The notes under the pieces: model-generated
What the model saw: the letters and a program-made list of their open reading frames with translations, nothing else
Databases searched by the model: none
Told to the model about the DNA's origin: nothing
Shown: piece after piece, positions 1-12,284 of the stretch
Layout: each line of letters starts with the position of its first letter
How positions within the stretch are numbered: position 1 is the stretch's first letter
Position numbers and translations under genes: made by a program
Assembly (NCBI RefSeq): GCF_023065955.2
Contig: NC_079873.1
Span: forward strand, 99,796,128-99,860,127
Length of the DNA stretch: 64,000 bases
Direction of reading: 5' to 3'
Source: Ursus arctos
Lineage: Eukaryota; Chordata; Mammalia; Carnivora; Ursidae

Positions 1-1200
1 AAGTACATTGGTAAGGACCCACAATAAAATTACTTTTCATGGCAAAATCAGCTCATCAAAAGGAATATAATAGTAATTCTACACTATTCATATTTTAAAA
101 AGTAACCCTCTGCCGTTCCAGCTAAGAGTCACTACAGATTGCTATATTGTGGTCAGTTGATAACTGGTAATCACACTTAGTGGAAAGAGATTCAGCAATT
201 CATTGAAGCAAGATGATTAGAAGGTCATACGCACAGAGAAGTGGATGCACTTAAGTAGAAGATATAGTTGGTTATGTAAGGATTTCTGCCTTCCTGGGGC
301 TTTGCATTTGCTTTGCCTCGCACTCTGTTCCTGAACAGAAAATACTTTTAAAGCAAACGTTCTTAAAATATGTACTCATTGCAGGCACTAATGGCCTCAG
401 TCAGAGTAGATACTCTTACTGAATCAAATAGGATTTAAAAACAGCAATATAGAAAAAAGCATGGACTTGTCCTTTTTACTTCCATTACTGTAAATATGAA
501 ATGGTTTTGGTCTTCAGCTATAAAACAACCAAGTAATGTAGCATCTGCAACCAGAGGAAGATTACATATGAATTCTGTGCTGAAAGAAGACTTCTTTACA
601 TGTTGGTTGTCATGATTTCACATTTAAGCCACAAGTTCTCTGAGTTTAGGGGCTATGACTTACTTGTTTTTGTATCACCCTACAATCTCTTACAGAGTAT
701 CTAGCATAATCTTAAAAATTGTAGGCACCAAAGCTCTCATGTTAATCAGTAAAGTTCTTGCATTTTCAGGATCCAAAGTTAGTAAAAAAATGTCTATTAT
801 ATGATCTACTGGGTTTAGTGGATACATAAGAACTATTTGTAATTAATATGTTAGTTGTCCAAGGCCCACTGATGTACCTAAGAACATTTGGAATATTTCT
901 TGACTATTTTAAACATACTCAAATCTAGTTAACATGGTTAATTTACTTAGAAAATATTTTTTCTACACAGGTAGTTTAAAAGGTAGTCTATCTAACCTAC
1001 GTGTGGGTTATTAATAACATGTTAGAAATGTTTGAATTTGTGAGATTTTTAAATATCTAGCAGCAAATCCTCCATGTTAAGTGAAGGTTGATTATGGTTT
1101 GAAAAGGCAGTCTCATGTATACATGTTAGGACTCCCCACTCAACCACATAAGAATGAGCATTGGGCCTGGAACACCTCCTTATCTAGAGATAAAATGCTT
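1..1200. other. AT-rich intergenic DNA, no gene seen
   Basis: No long open frame, splice-flanked exon or recognisable repeat stands out. The stretch ends at the 5' end of a SINE. Confidence 0.5.
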
Positions 1201-1423
1201 GGGGTGCCTGGATGGCTCAGTTAGTTAAGGATCTGACTCGATTTTGGCTCAGGTCATGATCTTAGGGTCGTGAGATTGAGCCCCACAGTGGGCTCTGTGC
1301 TCAGTGTGGAGTCTGCTTGAGATTCTCTATCGCCCTCTCACTGTGCCCCTCTTCCACTCATGCTCTCTCTCCCACCCTCCTCTCTCTCTCAAAATAAATA
1401 AATAAAATATTTTTTAGAAAAGG
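1201..1423 (+). mobile_element. Carnivore tRNA-derived SINE (Can-SINE)
   Basis: It starts with the GGGGTGCCTGGATGGCTCAG head (tRNA A-box region) and carries the B-box-like block around 1265-1285. A CT-rich body follows, ending in an AATAAATAAAATA tail. It is moderately diverged from the youngest copies in the window. Confidence 0.9.
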
Positions 1424-1439
1424 GCTCACACAACCTCTC

Positions 1440-1974
1440 CTGGGCTAATCACCTTATATAAGAATATTCTTCCCTGTTTAAGACTCAATGATTGTTCCTC
1501 TGTTCTGCTTAAACAAATACATTAATGGCCCTCAGACACACATCCAGTTTTCAGCATTTCAGACTGCATGGAGAGGAAGGGGTCCTTCTGCTGGAGCATG
1601 ACAGAGGTGCCCGTTGGCTGTTTAGGACACTCACTGGCCATGAGGACTGATGTCAACTTTTGTAACTGATCTTGCTCTATCTCCTCTCTACATGCATAAA
1701 GATCTTGTCCATCTAGCACTTGACTGTGTTATATATTCCTTGGCAACCCCAAAACCAAGATGCAGTGGGCAGAAATGTGTGGACTTTCATACCTGGAGGC
1801 TGGCATGATGATGATCTTTACTAATCCTTTCTGTAGTTGAACTCCTTCCCTGGCATTGGTTACCAATACATGGTGTTCTTCTCAACAATTATAGATAGGG
1901 ATCATAAGATGATATTGATGAAAATGATAATAGAAATCATAAGAGTTTCAAAGTCAAATACCACCTTCTGTATA
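1440..1974. other. Intergenic stretch with a short unexplained minus-strand frame
   Basis: A 65-codon minus-strand open frame (1522-1719) lies in DNA that is less AT-rich than its surroundings. I do not recognise the peptide. There is no clear splice context, so it is not called as a gene. The rest looks like ordinary AT-rich intergenic DNA. Confidence 0.35.
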
Positions 1975-1986
1975 TAAAACTTCTTT

Positions 1987-4213
1987 TTTTCCCTCTGAAT
2001 TTTTTATTCTATTTTTTTATTTTTTCTTCTTTTTTAATTTAAATTCAATTAGCTAACATATAGTACATCATTAGTTTCAGATATAGTGTTCAATGATTCA
2101 TCAGTTGTGTATAAAACCCAGTGCTCATCACATCACATGCCCTCCTTAATGCCCATCACCCAGTTGCCCCATCCCCCACACACATGTCCCCTTCCACAAC
2201 CCTCAGTTTGTTGCCCAGAGTCAAGAGTCTCTCATGGTTTGTCTCCCTCTCTGATTTCTTCCCATTCCATTTCCCTCCCTTCCCCCATGATCCTTTGCAC
2301 TATTTCTTATATTCCACATAAGTGGGACCATATGATAATTGTCTTCCTCTGATTAACTTATTTCACTTAGCATAATACCCTCCAGTTCTATACACATCAA
2401 CGTAAATGGTAGGTATTCATCCTTTATGATGGCTGAGTAATATTCCATTGTATATATGAACCACCTCTTTTTTATCCATTCATCCTTTGAAGAACATCTC
2501 GGCTCCTTCCACAGTTTGGCTATTGTGGATATTGCTGCTTTGACCATTGGGGTACAGGTGCCCCTTCTTTTCACTACATCTGTATCTTTGAGGTAAATAC
2601 CCAGCAGTGCAAATGCTGGGTCATAGGGTAGCTCTATTTTTAACTTCTTGAGGAACCTCCATACTGTTTTCCAAAGTGGCTGTACAAATTTGTATTCCCA
2701 CCAGCAGTGTAGGGGGGTTCCCCTTTCTCCACGTCCTCACCAACATCTGTCGTCCTGACTTGTTAATTTTATCCATTCTGACTGGTGTAACGTGCTATCT
2801 CATTGTGGTTTTGATTTGCATTTCCCTGATGACAGGTGATGTGGAGAATTTTTTCATGTGTCTATTGGCCATTTGTATGTCTTCTTTGGAGAAATGTCTG
2901 TTTTATCTTCTGCCCATTTCTTGACTGGATCATTTGTTTTTTGGGTGTTGAGTTTGAGAAGTTCTTTATAGATCTTGGATAGCAGCCCTTTATCTGATAT
3001 GTCATTTGCAAATATTATCTCCCATTCCATAGGTTGCCTTTTAGTTTTGTTGGCTGTTTCCTTTGCTGTACAGAAGCTTTATATCTTGATGAAGTCCCAA
3101 TAGCTCATTTTTGCTTTTGTTTCCCTTGCTTTTAGAGGCATGTCTTGCAAGAAGTTGTTGTGGCCAAGGTCAAAGAGGTTGCTGCCTGTGTTCTCCTATA
3201 GAATTTTGATGGATTCCTGTCTCACATTTAGGTTTTTCATCCATTTTGAGTCTGTCTTTGTGTATGGTGTAAGAGAATGGTCCAGTTTCATTCTTCTGCA
3301 TGTGGCTGTCCAAGTTCCCCAGCACCATTTATTGAAGAGACTGTCTTTCTTTCCATTGGATATTCTTTGCTGCTTTGTTGAAGATAAGTTGACCATAGAG
3401 TTCAGGGTCCATTTCTGGGTTCTCTATTCTGTTGATCTATGTGTCTGGTTTCCTGCGAGTACCATGCTGTCTTGATAATCAAAGCTTTGTAATAATATAG
3501 TTTGAAGTCAGACATTGTGAAGCCCCCAGCTTTGGTTTTCTTTTTCAACATTCCTCTGATGATTTGGGTTCTTTTCTGGTTCTATACAAATTTTGGATTA
3601 TTTGTTCTAGCTCTGTGAAAAATGTCAATGGTATTTTGGTAGGGATTGCACTGAATGTGTAGATCGGTCTTGGTAGCATAGTTATTTTAACAATATTTAT
3701 TTTTCCAATCCATGAGCATGGAATGTTTTTCCTTCTCTTTGTGTCTTCCTCAATTTCTTTTATAAGCATTCCATAGTTTTTAGAGTACACATCATTTACC
3801 TCTTTGGTTAGGTTTATTCCTTGGTGTCTTATGGCTTTTGGTGCAATTGTAAATGGGATCGATTCCTTAATTTCTCTTTCTTCAGTCACATAATTAGTGC
3901 AACTGGTTTCTGTGCATTGATTTTCTTTCCTGCCACATTGCTGAATTGCTGTATGAGATTTAGCAATTTTAAGGTGGTGTCTTTTGGGTTTTCAACATAA
4001 AAGATCATGTCATCTGCAAAGAGTGAGAGTTTGACTTCTTCTTTGCCAATTTGAATGCCTTTTATTTCTTTTTGTTGTATGATTCCTTCACAGGAATGCT
4101 AGTACTATGTTGAACAATAGTGAGAGTGGACATCTCTCTCACTCCGCTTTTCCCCATTAAGAATTATATTTGCTGTGGGCTTTTTGTAGATGGCTTTTAT
4201 GATATTGAGGTAT
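1987..4213 (-). mobile_element. 5'-truncated L1 with 12 bp TSD
   Basis: Read on the minus strand this is the 3' 2.2 kb of a carnivore L1: reverse transcriptase remnants (3545-4130), the ORF2 C-terminal part, then the 3' UTR ending near 2050 next to a T-rich tract. The 12-base word TAAAACTTCTTT occurs at 1975-1986 and again at 4214-4225, which fits a target-site duplication. ORF2 is broken. It has in-frame stops at 3196-3198 (TAG on the minus strand) and 3079-3081 (TAA), the same two positions as in the full-length L1 at 28.7-35 kb. The 3' UTR is of a different, older subfamily from that copy. Confidence 0.88.
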
Positions 4214-4225
4214 TAAAACTTCTTT

Positions 4226-4587
4226 CTATGCCAAATAAAATATCAATTTCTTAAGGATCCATATAGGTATGAATGAAAAAAATAGTACAAATAGTTAAAA
4301 GCTTTGGTTAAAATGTATTTAATAATTGATTATAAAAAGTGAGACTAACAAGTTGGAAGTATCCATATTTTCTTGGAATTCACAGTTCAAAAAGAAACCA
4401 CGCATTTCACTGTGATACTTAATGCTTGAAATTTTAAATTTGGGGAGCCAGCCATGGGACATCATTTTTACTTTCCTTCTTAAATGACGTCAAAGTCCTC
4501 TCCATCAAATTGGCTGCGTTGCATATCTCCCTCAGGTTCAATATTAATGCTCTCAGAAGCCCCAAAGGCCCAAGAAGCCACTAGATT
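4226..4587. other. Intergenic DNA, nothing recognised
   Basis: AT-rich sequence between two L1-derived insertions. No coding or repeat signature is identified. Confidence 0.4.
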
Positions 4588-4599
4588 AAAACCAATCTG

Positions 4600-4690
4600 A
4601 CGCAACTAATGAATCATTGAACTTTATATCGGAAACTGGGGATGTACTGTATGGTGACTAAGATGATATAATAAAAAATCATTAAAAAAA
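4600..4690 (+). mobile_element. Short L1 3' tail fragment
   Basis: About 90 bp of L1 3' UTR (the ATGAATCATTGAACTTTATA block, then GGGGATGTACTGTATGGTGA) ends in a poly-A tail. AAAACCAATCTG before it (4588-4599) and AAAAACAATCTG after it (about 4687-4698) look like a TSD. This is an extreme 5' truncation. Confidence 0.8.
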
Positions 4691-4699
4691 ACAATCTGC

Positions 4700-7127
4700 T
4701 CTTGCCAAATCAGCACCTAATTAGAATTTCTGAGCATGACTAAATATTTCATTCTCTAGAAAAATACCATGAGGACTAGTCATTTTAAGATCCAATTATA
4801 TAGCATGCTCATTTTCTATTTCCTATTTCTCATTATATGGGTGCATTAGAAAATTCTTGATTGAGAAAGTTTAAACTTCTATGCAATGGTGTCCTATCTC
4901 ATCTCTTTTCCTTTGTTGTTTTTAATCTCTTTTCCTTTTTAACATGTACCTTTTCAAATCAATAAACCTACCAATAATGGATGTAATCAATTTGACTTTT
5001 GATGAAAACTGACATGGAGAAGACCTACTTATGACATTCAAAAACTGAAAATTACATAAGTGCTTGCAGTAATAATATAATTACTCAGAGCTTGATGTAA
5101 GATAAAGCAGAATAGAATTTTTAGAGGACTTTAATATCATTTCAGTCACTCCAGAGGTAAAAACTTTTCAAATATCTTCCATGGTTAGTCCCACATTTCC
5201 ACGAATGGCCCTTAATTTCATTCCTCCCCATGTGGAGTAACTGATAAGAGTTGGTGAGATCAGAAGAGAAGTGGAAATAAGGATAGTCAGCGTTAGAGAC
5301 ATAAGGGCATTCTATCCTGGCTAAATTAAATGTATTGGTATGATCTGCATTTGCAAAAACAGCACATTTTTCTAGGAAATTTTGTAAACAATCTTCAAAT
5401 GGAAAAGTCAGTGTCTAAGACTGCTACTGCACATTTTAGGGTGACTGTATTGAAGCTAGCATGCATGCAGCCAGGTGAGCAATCTGAACATGGGTTGATG
5501 AGAAGACCAAAAAAAACACCTTGTATGCAAATACTCATTTCAAAGCCACCTTAATTGCCAACACACTTTATCTCACAAATGTGAAGCTATACTTCCAATG
5601 AACACAACAAAGTGCTGAAATCCATTAGAAAGTACTTGTAAAATAGTCATGTTTTGAGGACTTGGTTTTGATGATTTGAAAGGCACCGGAAAAGCATAAA
5701 ACTAATTTCCACCTGGACAGGGGTTCATTTCCCCTGCTCATTTGAAATCAGAGCCAACAGTAATAAATGGTTTAGTATAATTCTAAAGTTCTCTCTTCAT
5801 TTAGACCTAACAGATTGGTAAGTCTATGAACAAATAGGTCATTTTCTATAGAAGGGCTATGATACATACACTTTCTATTGTCATATTTGAAACCGGTTTA
5901 TAATTTAGTTGAACTACAACCTTTTGCACACTGATTACACAAGTATATCCTATGGCCATGGGTTAGTGCTAGTGGTTCTTGAAAATAATGACTCATTATA
6001 TTTAATAGCAACATGGCAAAAGCTTTCAGCCTGCTTTGTTTGGCATTTAATGCAAAGTTTGAAAGACATCTTTCTTTTTCTCAGCCCTTCACATCAGAAG
6101 GTACTATTTACTGCCCTTGTTTTTCAGCACTGGATATGAGACAGAGAGACAAAAACAATTTGCCAAAAGTCAAACAGAATATCAGGTAAAGTACTGGGAA
6201 TAAAACCTCAGGCTTACTACTAATGAGGCACCTGGTTTCATTGCCTGATATACTCAAGCACTGTACTTTGACTTCTCCCCTACTGGATGCACTACCATTT
6301 CCACTTCATTCTCTGTAACTGCTCATTAGAGTGGAGCTAACAAGAAGCAACACCAAACAGTGGCAAATATGGTGCTATCTTAAAATAAAAATCTGAATTA
6401 AACCAAGCTCAGCTGTGATTCAAACATACAGAAGAATGAGTGGAGCTCTAGGATACATTTAACAATTCCTTTCTAATCTTGTTTTCCTCTTGAAAAATTA
6501 CTTTTCACATTTCTCTTGAAAAGTTATATTAGCACATGATCAACTTTGTTGCTAACTGGTTATAATAAGATAATAAAGTTATATGACCAAACACAAAGTG
6601 TGCTCATAGAAACTTAGCTGACTATATTTCAATCTAAAATTTGCAGTCCCAAAGTGTATTATTAGTATACTTCTGAATAGGGCCACATACAAACAATGAG
6701 ACACTCAGGTTTACAAGACATTTACTAATTTAAAATAGACATCCTGTCAAAAATCCAACCAGAGAAGCTTGCCTTAGAGATGGTTCTAGCTATGCTGCCA
6801 TATCACTAAATATATAAATCCTTCTCTTCTATTTAGAAGAATTTTGATGGAAAAAACCATTCGAGAAGATCTGTATCAGCAACTGGATACACTCAAAATG
6901 CATGCTGTAAGAAAGTGGGGAGTATTGCATTAAATTATCACTTTTCAAGCTGTCTTTATATTGGGCTACTAGATTGATAATTGTTACTGACTTATAAAAT
7001 CAAGTTACATTGTGTAAAGAAATATTCCTCCAACTGGTTTTACAGATATTGTAATTGAATATCTTTTTAGGAGGGTAATGTAAGAAACTAAATTGGTCAT
7101 TTCAATATATTAAAATAATCTGTGTAG
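4700..7127. other. Intergenic DNA without identified genes
   Basis: About 2.4 kb of AT-rich DNA. The open frames at 5330-5554 and 5909-6139 are short and show no recognisable protein. No SINE or L1 signature is seen. Confidence 0.5.
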
Positions 7128-7325
7128 GGACACCTGGGTGGCTCAGTCAGTTAAGCATTTGTCTTCTGCTCAGGTCATGATCTTGGGATCCTGAGATTGA
7201 GCCCCGGGTCAGGCTCCCTGCTTAGTGGGGAGTCTGCTACTCCCTCTCCCTCTGCCCTTCACCCCCCTCCCATGCGCTCTTTCTCTCTCTCTCAAGTAGA
7301 TAAATAAAATCTTTTTTAAAAATAA
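7128..7325 (+). mobile_element. Carnivore SINE
   Basis: Head GGGACACCTGGGTGGCTCAG, tRNA-like body, CT-rich stretch and AAATAAAATC tail. An expanded AAAAT microsatellite grows out of the tail. Confidence 0.92.
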
Positions 7326-7384
7326 AAATAAAATAAAATAAAATAAAATAAAATAAAATAAAATAAAATAGAATAAAATAAAAA
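7326..7384 (+). repeat. (AAAAT)n microsatellite
   Basis: About eleven AAAAT-type units, with one G-bearing unit near 7371, continue directly from the SINE A-tail. This is a typical tail-derived microsatellite. Confidence 0.95.
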
Positions 7385-8100
7385 TTATGTGTAGATGGTC
7401 TGAATGTTAAGATAACATAGCATTAAACACTTACTGGCATCATAATAGTTCAAAATCTTGGGTGTTATAATTAGTTCTCTCTCTGGCATTATTATGCACA
7501 TTCTTAATACATAGAACTAGAGGCACTGGTAGGCAAAGAGATTCTTAGTTTTGCATTCCTACTGCTTTTTTAATCTAGATGCTAATCAGTAGAATAAGTC
7601 ATGCCAACCCAGAGTTAGAAATCAGAACTATTCTATGATCATGGCATTGTGTTTTTCTAGCAAAATGTTTTTACCTGCTTTGACTGATACTATATTAAAT
7701 ACTCTAACTTTAAACAGCTCACAGGGCAGCACTTGTAGCTCTTACCTTTATATAACTGATTTCATCCTTAATTTAATTTTGTGACATCTCAGATCTTAAA
7801 CGTAATCTATTGTTCCCCTGTCAGACTTAGAAAAGACTGAAATATCCAAGTACGTACTTCCTGGTTCATACCAAAATGATGGCTATGTCTACAGGAAATC
7901 AATACACTGGATGATTGAGCCTGTTCTATAAATCTAGAAAAAAATAAGGAAAATAATCCAATTTGATGATTTAGGGCTAGAATAGTCAAAAATTAGTTTT
8001 GTGGAATGGGTTCCATAAGATGTTTTGTAGATATATCATGAATGAGAACAGAATATTATCACATTTATTTTGCATTATTTGGATCAACATAGCATTCAGC
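7385..8100. other. Intergenic DNA, nothing recognised
   Basis: No coding exon or repeat family identified. Confidence 0.4.
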
Positions 8101-9540
8101 TTTTCAAAGAAGACTTTACTTTTGTAGAGCAGTTTTAGGTTTACAACAAAATTGAGAGTAAGATACAGAGATTTATCATATACCACCTACGCTTACACAC
8201 ACATCACTCAGCAAAACAGTATATTTTTACTAATCGCAACACATCTTAATTCACCCAATGCCATAGTTTAACTTGGGGTTCACTCTTGGTGCTGTACATT
8301 CTATGGGTTTGGACAAAAGTATAATGACATATGTCTATCATTATAATTTGATACAGAATATTTTTACTGCCCTATGAGTCTTCTGTGTTCTGCCCCTTCA
8401 TCCCCCATTCCCAATCTTGGCAACCACTGATCTTTTTTATTATTTCCATATTTTTGCCTTTCCCAGAATGTTATATTCTTGGAATCATACAATATATAAT
8501 AAACTTTTCAGATTGGCTTTTTCTTCATTTAGTAATATGCAATTGAAGATTCCTTCATGTCTTTTTATGGCTTGATAGTTCATTTCTTTTTAGCACTGAA
8601 TAATATTCCATTTTTTCAATGTACTATAGTTTATTTATCTATTCACCTACTGAAGGATATCTTGGTTGCATCCAAGCTTTGGCAATTATGAATAAAGCTG
8701 CTATAAACCTCTATGTACAGGTTTTTGTGTGGACAGAGTTTTCAACTGCTTCGAGTAAATACCAAGGAACATCATTGCTGGATCCTCTGATAACACTATG
8801 TTTAGTTTTGTAAGATACCACCATACTGTCTTCCAAAGTGGCTATATGATTTTGCATTCCACCAGCAATGTAAGAGAGTTCCTATTGTTCCACATTCTTG
8901 TCAGCATTTGGTGTTGTCAGCATTTTGGATTTTGGCCATTCTAATAGGTGTGTAGTGGTATCTCATTGTTTTAATTTGCATTTCCTTGATGGCATATGAT
9001 GTGGAGCATCTTTTCATATGCTTGTCACCTGTAGATCTTCTTTGGTGAGCTGTCTGTTAAAGTCTTTGAACCATTTTTTATTCAAGTTGTGTTTTTTTCT
9101 ATTAAGTTTTAAGTTATTTTTGTATTTTTTGGACAACAGTCTTTTATTATATGTGTCTTTTGCAAATATTTATTCCTAGGCTGTGGTTTGTCTTCTCATT
9201 CTCTTGGCATTTTCTTTTTCAGAACAGAAGTTTTTAATTTTAATGAAGTCCAGCTTATCCATTATTTTTTTAATGAATTATGTCTTTGATGTTGTATCTA
9301 AAAAGACAACACCATACCCAGGGTCATGTAAGTTTTCTCTATGTTATCGCCTAGGAGTTTCATAGTTTTATATTTTATATTTAGGTTTATGATGCATTTT
9401 GAGTTAATCTCTGTGGAGGGTTAAAGTCTGCATGTAGATTCATTTTTTTGCATGTGGATGTCCAGTTGTTTCAGCACCATTTGTTGAAGAGACTATCTTT
9501 GCTCCGTTGTAACATTCACTTTTTTTGGTAATTTAGTTTT
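8100..9540 (-). mobile_element. Ancient L1 (L1M-type) 3' end
   Basis: Read on the minus strand it gives the ORF2 C-terminal part followed by an old mammalian L1M 3' UTR, with blocks such as TTCACTCTTGGTGCTGTACA on the plus strand at 8279. The copy is heavily diverged, with stops in all frames, so it predates carnivores. The frames at 8619-8813 and 9183-9365 are antisense shadows of it. Confidence 0.75.
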
Positions 9541-10140
9541 GCTTTAGTGATGCCAGTAGAAATTAGTACTGTATTCTGTCACTTCAGATAATAGCTGCAT
9601 TTCCATTTTCTTTTTATTACAAATCAATAATGCAATTAACATAACAAGATCCCCAGAGCTATTTATGTAATTATTGCTTTTATAAAGAAAAGAACCATCA
9701 CATAAGATGTAAAGCAGCTTAAAACAAAATCATAAAATAAGTTCCAGGAAACCACTCTTCAGAAAAAAAAATAGTGTGTCTTTTACACAACCTTTTTTTT
9801 AGATTTTGTAATAACTGAGGGTAGACTAACAGCAACCAAATCAAGGAACTTACTCTATTCACTGAAAGAATCAACACAATCCAGTTTGGGTTCTCAAAAG
9901 AAAATGTGCTGTCTTTCAGTTATGTTGATACTATTTTAGATAATTAATTCCTTTATTTTGTTTAACTTATGTAAAACAACTTTAGTACAAGAATAAGAAA
10001 CTAAGCAGTCTGACCATTCATATACACCACTTACTGTACTAACCAAATAAGACTCATAACCAACTTAATCTGATGTATATTTAATGGCATTCATGAGTTG
10101 TTTGCAGGATATTAGGCATAAATTTTAAGCAGTTAGCATG
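9541..10140. other. Intergenic DNA, nothing recognised
   Basis: AT-rich, with no repeat family or coding signal identified. Confidence 0.4.
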
Positions 10141-10141
10141 C

Positions 10142-10160
10142 CTCTCCCTGTCTCTCTCTT

Positions 10161-10192
<32 letters not shown>
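10142..10192 (+). repeat. (TC)n(AC)n compound microsatellite
   Basis: A run of TC dinucleotides changes to about ten AC dinucleotides. Confidence 0.9.
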
Positions 10193-10530
10193 TTCTTTTC
10201 ACACTTTAGGATCTCCCATATCTCATACAGCATTTGAATTATTTTGTAGACTGTGAATTAAAGACAGTGACAGGCAGTGACAGATTCATACTAAGACAGA
10301 TCACATAGATAACTGTGGGAGATGCAAGCATCAGGGAGCAGAGTGAGGTACATTTAAGTGGATAGTTAGAATTGAAAGGTTTTGGTGCTTGGGTAGATCA
10401 TAAGATAATGCAGCCAGGCTTCATTTAAGAACTGAATCTATAACAAAATCTATAATTAATACATGAAAGCAACTGGAAGGGGATAGGGAAACAGGTTAGT
10501 TTCAAATCTGGAGAGGGGCTATGTTCTTGG
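10193..10530. other. Intergenic DNA, nothing recognised
   Basis: No feature identified between the microsatellite and the next SINE. Confidence 0.35.
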
Positions 10531-10531
10531 G

Positions 10532-10738
10532 TTTTTTTTTAATGTATTTATTTATTTATTTGAGACAGAAAGGGAGAGAAAAAGAGAGCATGGGGGAAGG
10601 GCAGAAGGAGAGGGAGAAGCAGACTCCCCACTGAGCAGGGACCCCCCCCCCCAGTGTGGGGCTTAGTCCCAGGACCCTAAGATCATGACCTGAGCAGAAG
10701 GCAGATGCTTAACAGACTGACCCACCCAAGGACCCCTG
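10532..10738 (-). mobile_element. Carnivore SINE, minus strand
   Basis: T-rich/ATTTATTTATTT tail on the left, GA-rich body, ATCATGACCTGAGC block and a degenerate head at the right end. It contains an expanded C run at 10642-10652. Confidence 0.9.
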
Positions 10739-10872
10739 GAGAGAGGCTATGTTTTTAGGTCAAAAAGAAACTCTGCCAAAATTAAAGGGCTTCTGGTCCA
10801 GGTAATATTGGGATCATTACTTGAGAAATAATACTTGAAGTCTCATCAAAACTTCGTATTAAAAAGAAGCCA

Positions 10873-11655
10873 GAGGGGCGTGCCAGGCTATGGGCTTTTA
10901 CCACCTACTCTCCCACCTCTGGAAGGAAAGGACACGCTTTCTACTGCATAGTGCTTATATCCCTGACAGAGCAACTTTCCTCTGATGATTTTCAAGAAAG
11001 CTGTGAAGTGCCAAAATCTCCAGGAAGCAGCATGCCATTGCCTCTGGGGAAACTGGTTCTTTTTTCCAGTGTGGTGGCCAGTGGGAGTTGTGCCCTCATA
11101 TATTACCTTATACAAAAAGCTTTTTCTGGGGCTTCCTATTACCAGCTGGCATTGGAGCACCTACACAGCCACCCTGAGGCCCTGGAGGTTCTGTGCACTT
11201 CTCTCAACATCTACCATCTTCACCTTACCAACAAGTACAACTTTGCCAACATTGCCAATGCCTAGTTGAAGATTCCTGTCTCTGGATCCAAGTCAGAGGG
11301 CCATCTCTATGCCAGCTCAACCAGAGATGCCCCCTTTCAGAGGTGGCACCTTCAGGAGGTCTTCTTAAAGCTCAAGGATGGTCAGCAGATACCTGTGTTC
11401 AAATTCAGTGGGGACGCTGGTGATGAAGTGAAAAAGGAGTAAAAGTGATCAAAAAGACAGCTTTCTCCAAGCATGGCCTTTCCTCATCACCATGTACCCT
11501 CCATGGCTATGAGTCAGTTTTCCAGCCACAGGGGATGATTGTATGTACTGGCATAGGGTAATTTTGGTATAATTCTAATTTGGCCACAACTATTGTGGAG
11601 TTTTTTATTTAACCAGAAATGAAAATTTTACTATACATTTATAAGAGTTTATTTA
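10873..11655 (+). pseudogene. COA1: Processed COA1 pseudogene (retrocopy)
   Basis: An uninterrupted reading frame translates to a protein clearly like COA1/MITRAC15, the mitochondrial inner-membrane assembly factor for cytochrome c oxidase. The transmembrane segment and its YYLIQK end lie near 11100-11120, then the HSHPEA block, the LNI block and the C-terminal VFKFSGDAGDEVKKE-like end, with a terminal TAA at 11440-11442. One in-frame TAG at 11263-11265 cuts the frame about two thirds of the way through. Downstream codons stay in frame to the natural stop, so there is no frameshift in that part. The ancestral initiator seems lost: the codons aligned with the human start are not ATG. The functional gene has introns and lies on an autosome in human, while this copy has none, so it is a retrocopy. 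Sequence before about 10999 and after 11442 is probably UTR-derived. No poly-A tail is obvious; a SINE abuts the 3' end. The product, if any, would lack the C-terminal third. Confidence 0.85.
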
Positions 11656-11658
11656 TCT

Positions 11659-12075
11659 AGGGCACCTGGGTAGCTCATTGGGTTGCGTGTCCGGCTCTTG
11701 GTTTCAGCTGAGGTCATGATCTCATGGGTCATGGGACAGAGCCCTGGCACTGGGCTCCATGCTCACCAGGGAGTCAGCTTGAAGATTCTTGTCCTCTGCC
11801 TCTCCCCCCACCCATACGTGCACACTCTCTCTCTCATTCTCTTTCTCTCTCTAAAATAAAATATATAAATTTTTTAAAAGATTTTATTTATTTATTTATT
11901 TGACAGAGAGAGACAGCCAGTGAGAGAGGGAACACAAACAGGGGGAATGGGAGAGGAAGAAGCAGGCTCTTAGCAGAGGAGCCTGATGTGGGGCTCAATC
12001 CCAGAACACTGAGATCACGCCCTGAGCCAAAGGCAGACGCTTAACGACTACACCACCTAGGCGCCCCTAAAATAA
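11659..12075 (+). mobile_element. Carnivore SINE, interrupted in its tail by another SINE
   Basis: Head AGGGCACCTGGGTAGCTCAT and a CT-rich body reach an AAAATAAAATATATAA tail by 11875. A minus-strand SINE (11876-12067) splits the tail. The AAAATAAAAT tail word recurs at 12068, consistent with a TSD inside the tail. Confidence 0.88.
11876..12067 (-). mobile_element. Younger carnivore SINE nested in the previous SINE
   Basis: Left AAGATTTTATTTATTTATTT, the body word GACAGAGAGAGACAGCCAGT, and the right end GGCGCCCC in reverse. It matches the younger arctoid-type SINE consensus better than its host does, which fits its later insertion. Confidence 0.92.
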
Positions 12076-12147
12076 AATAAATAAATTTTTTAAAAAAGAA
12101 AACTCACTGTCTAAAGGCAAAGCACATAATAAAAGAAACCAGTATTA

Positions 12148-12193
<46 letters not shown>

Positions 12194-12274
12194 AGAAGAA
12201 GAAGAAGAAGAAGAAGAAGAAGAAGGAGAAGAAGGAGAAGAAGGAGAAAGAAGAAGAAGAAGAAAAAGAAGCAG
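12148..12274 (+). repeat. (GAA)n polypurine microsatellite
   Basis: About 125 bp of GAA with GGA interruptions. The opposite strand reads as a long serine run, giving a false 89-codon frame at 12104-12373. Confidence 0.95.
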
Positions 12275-12284
12275 CAGCCAGAGT

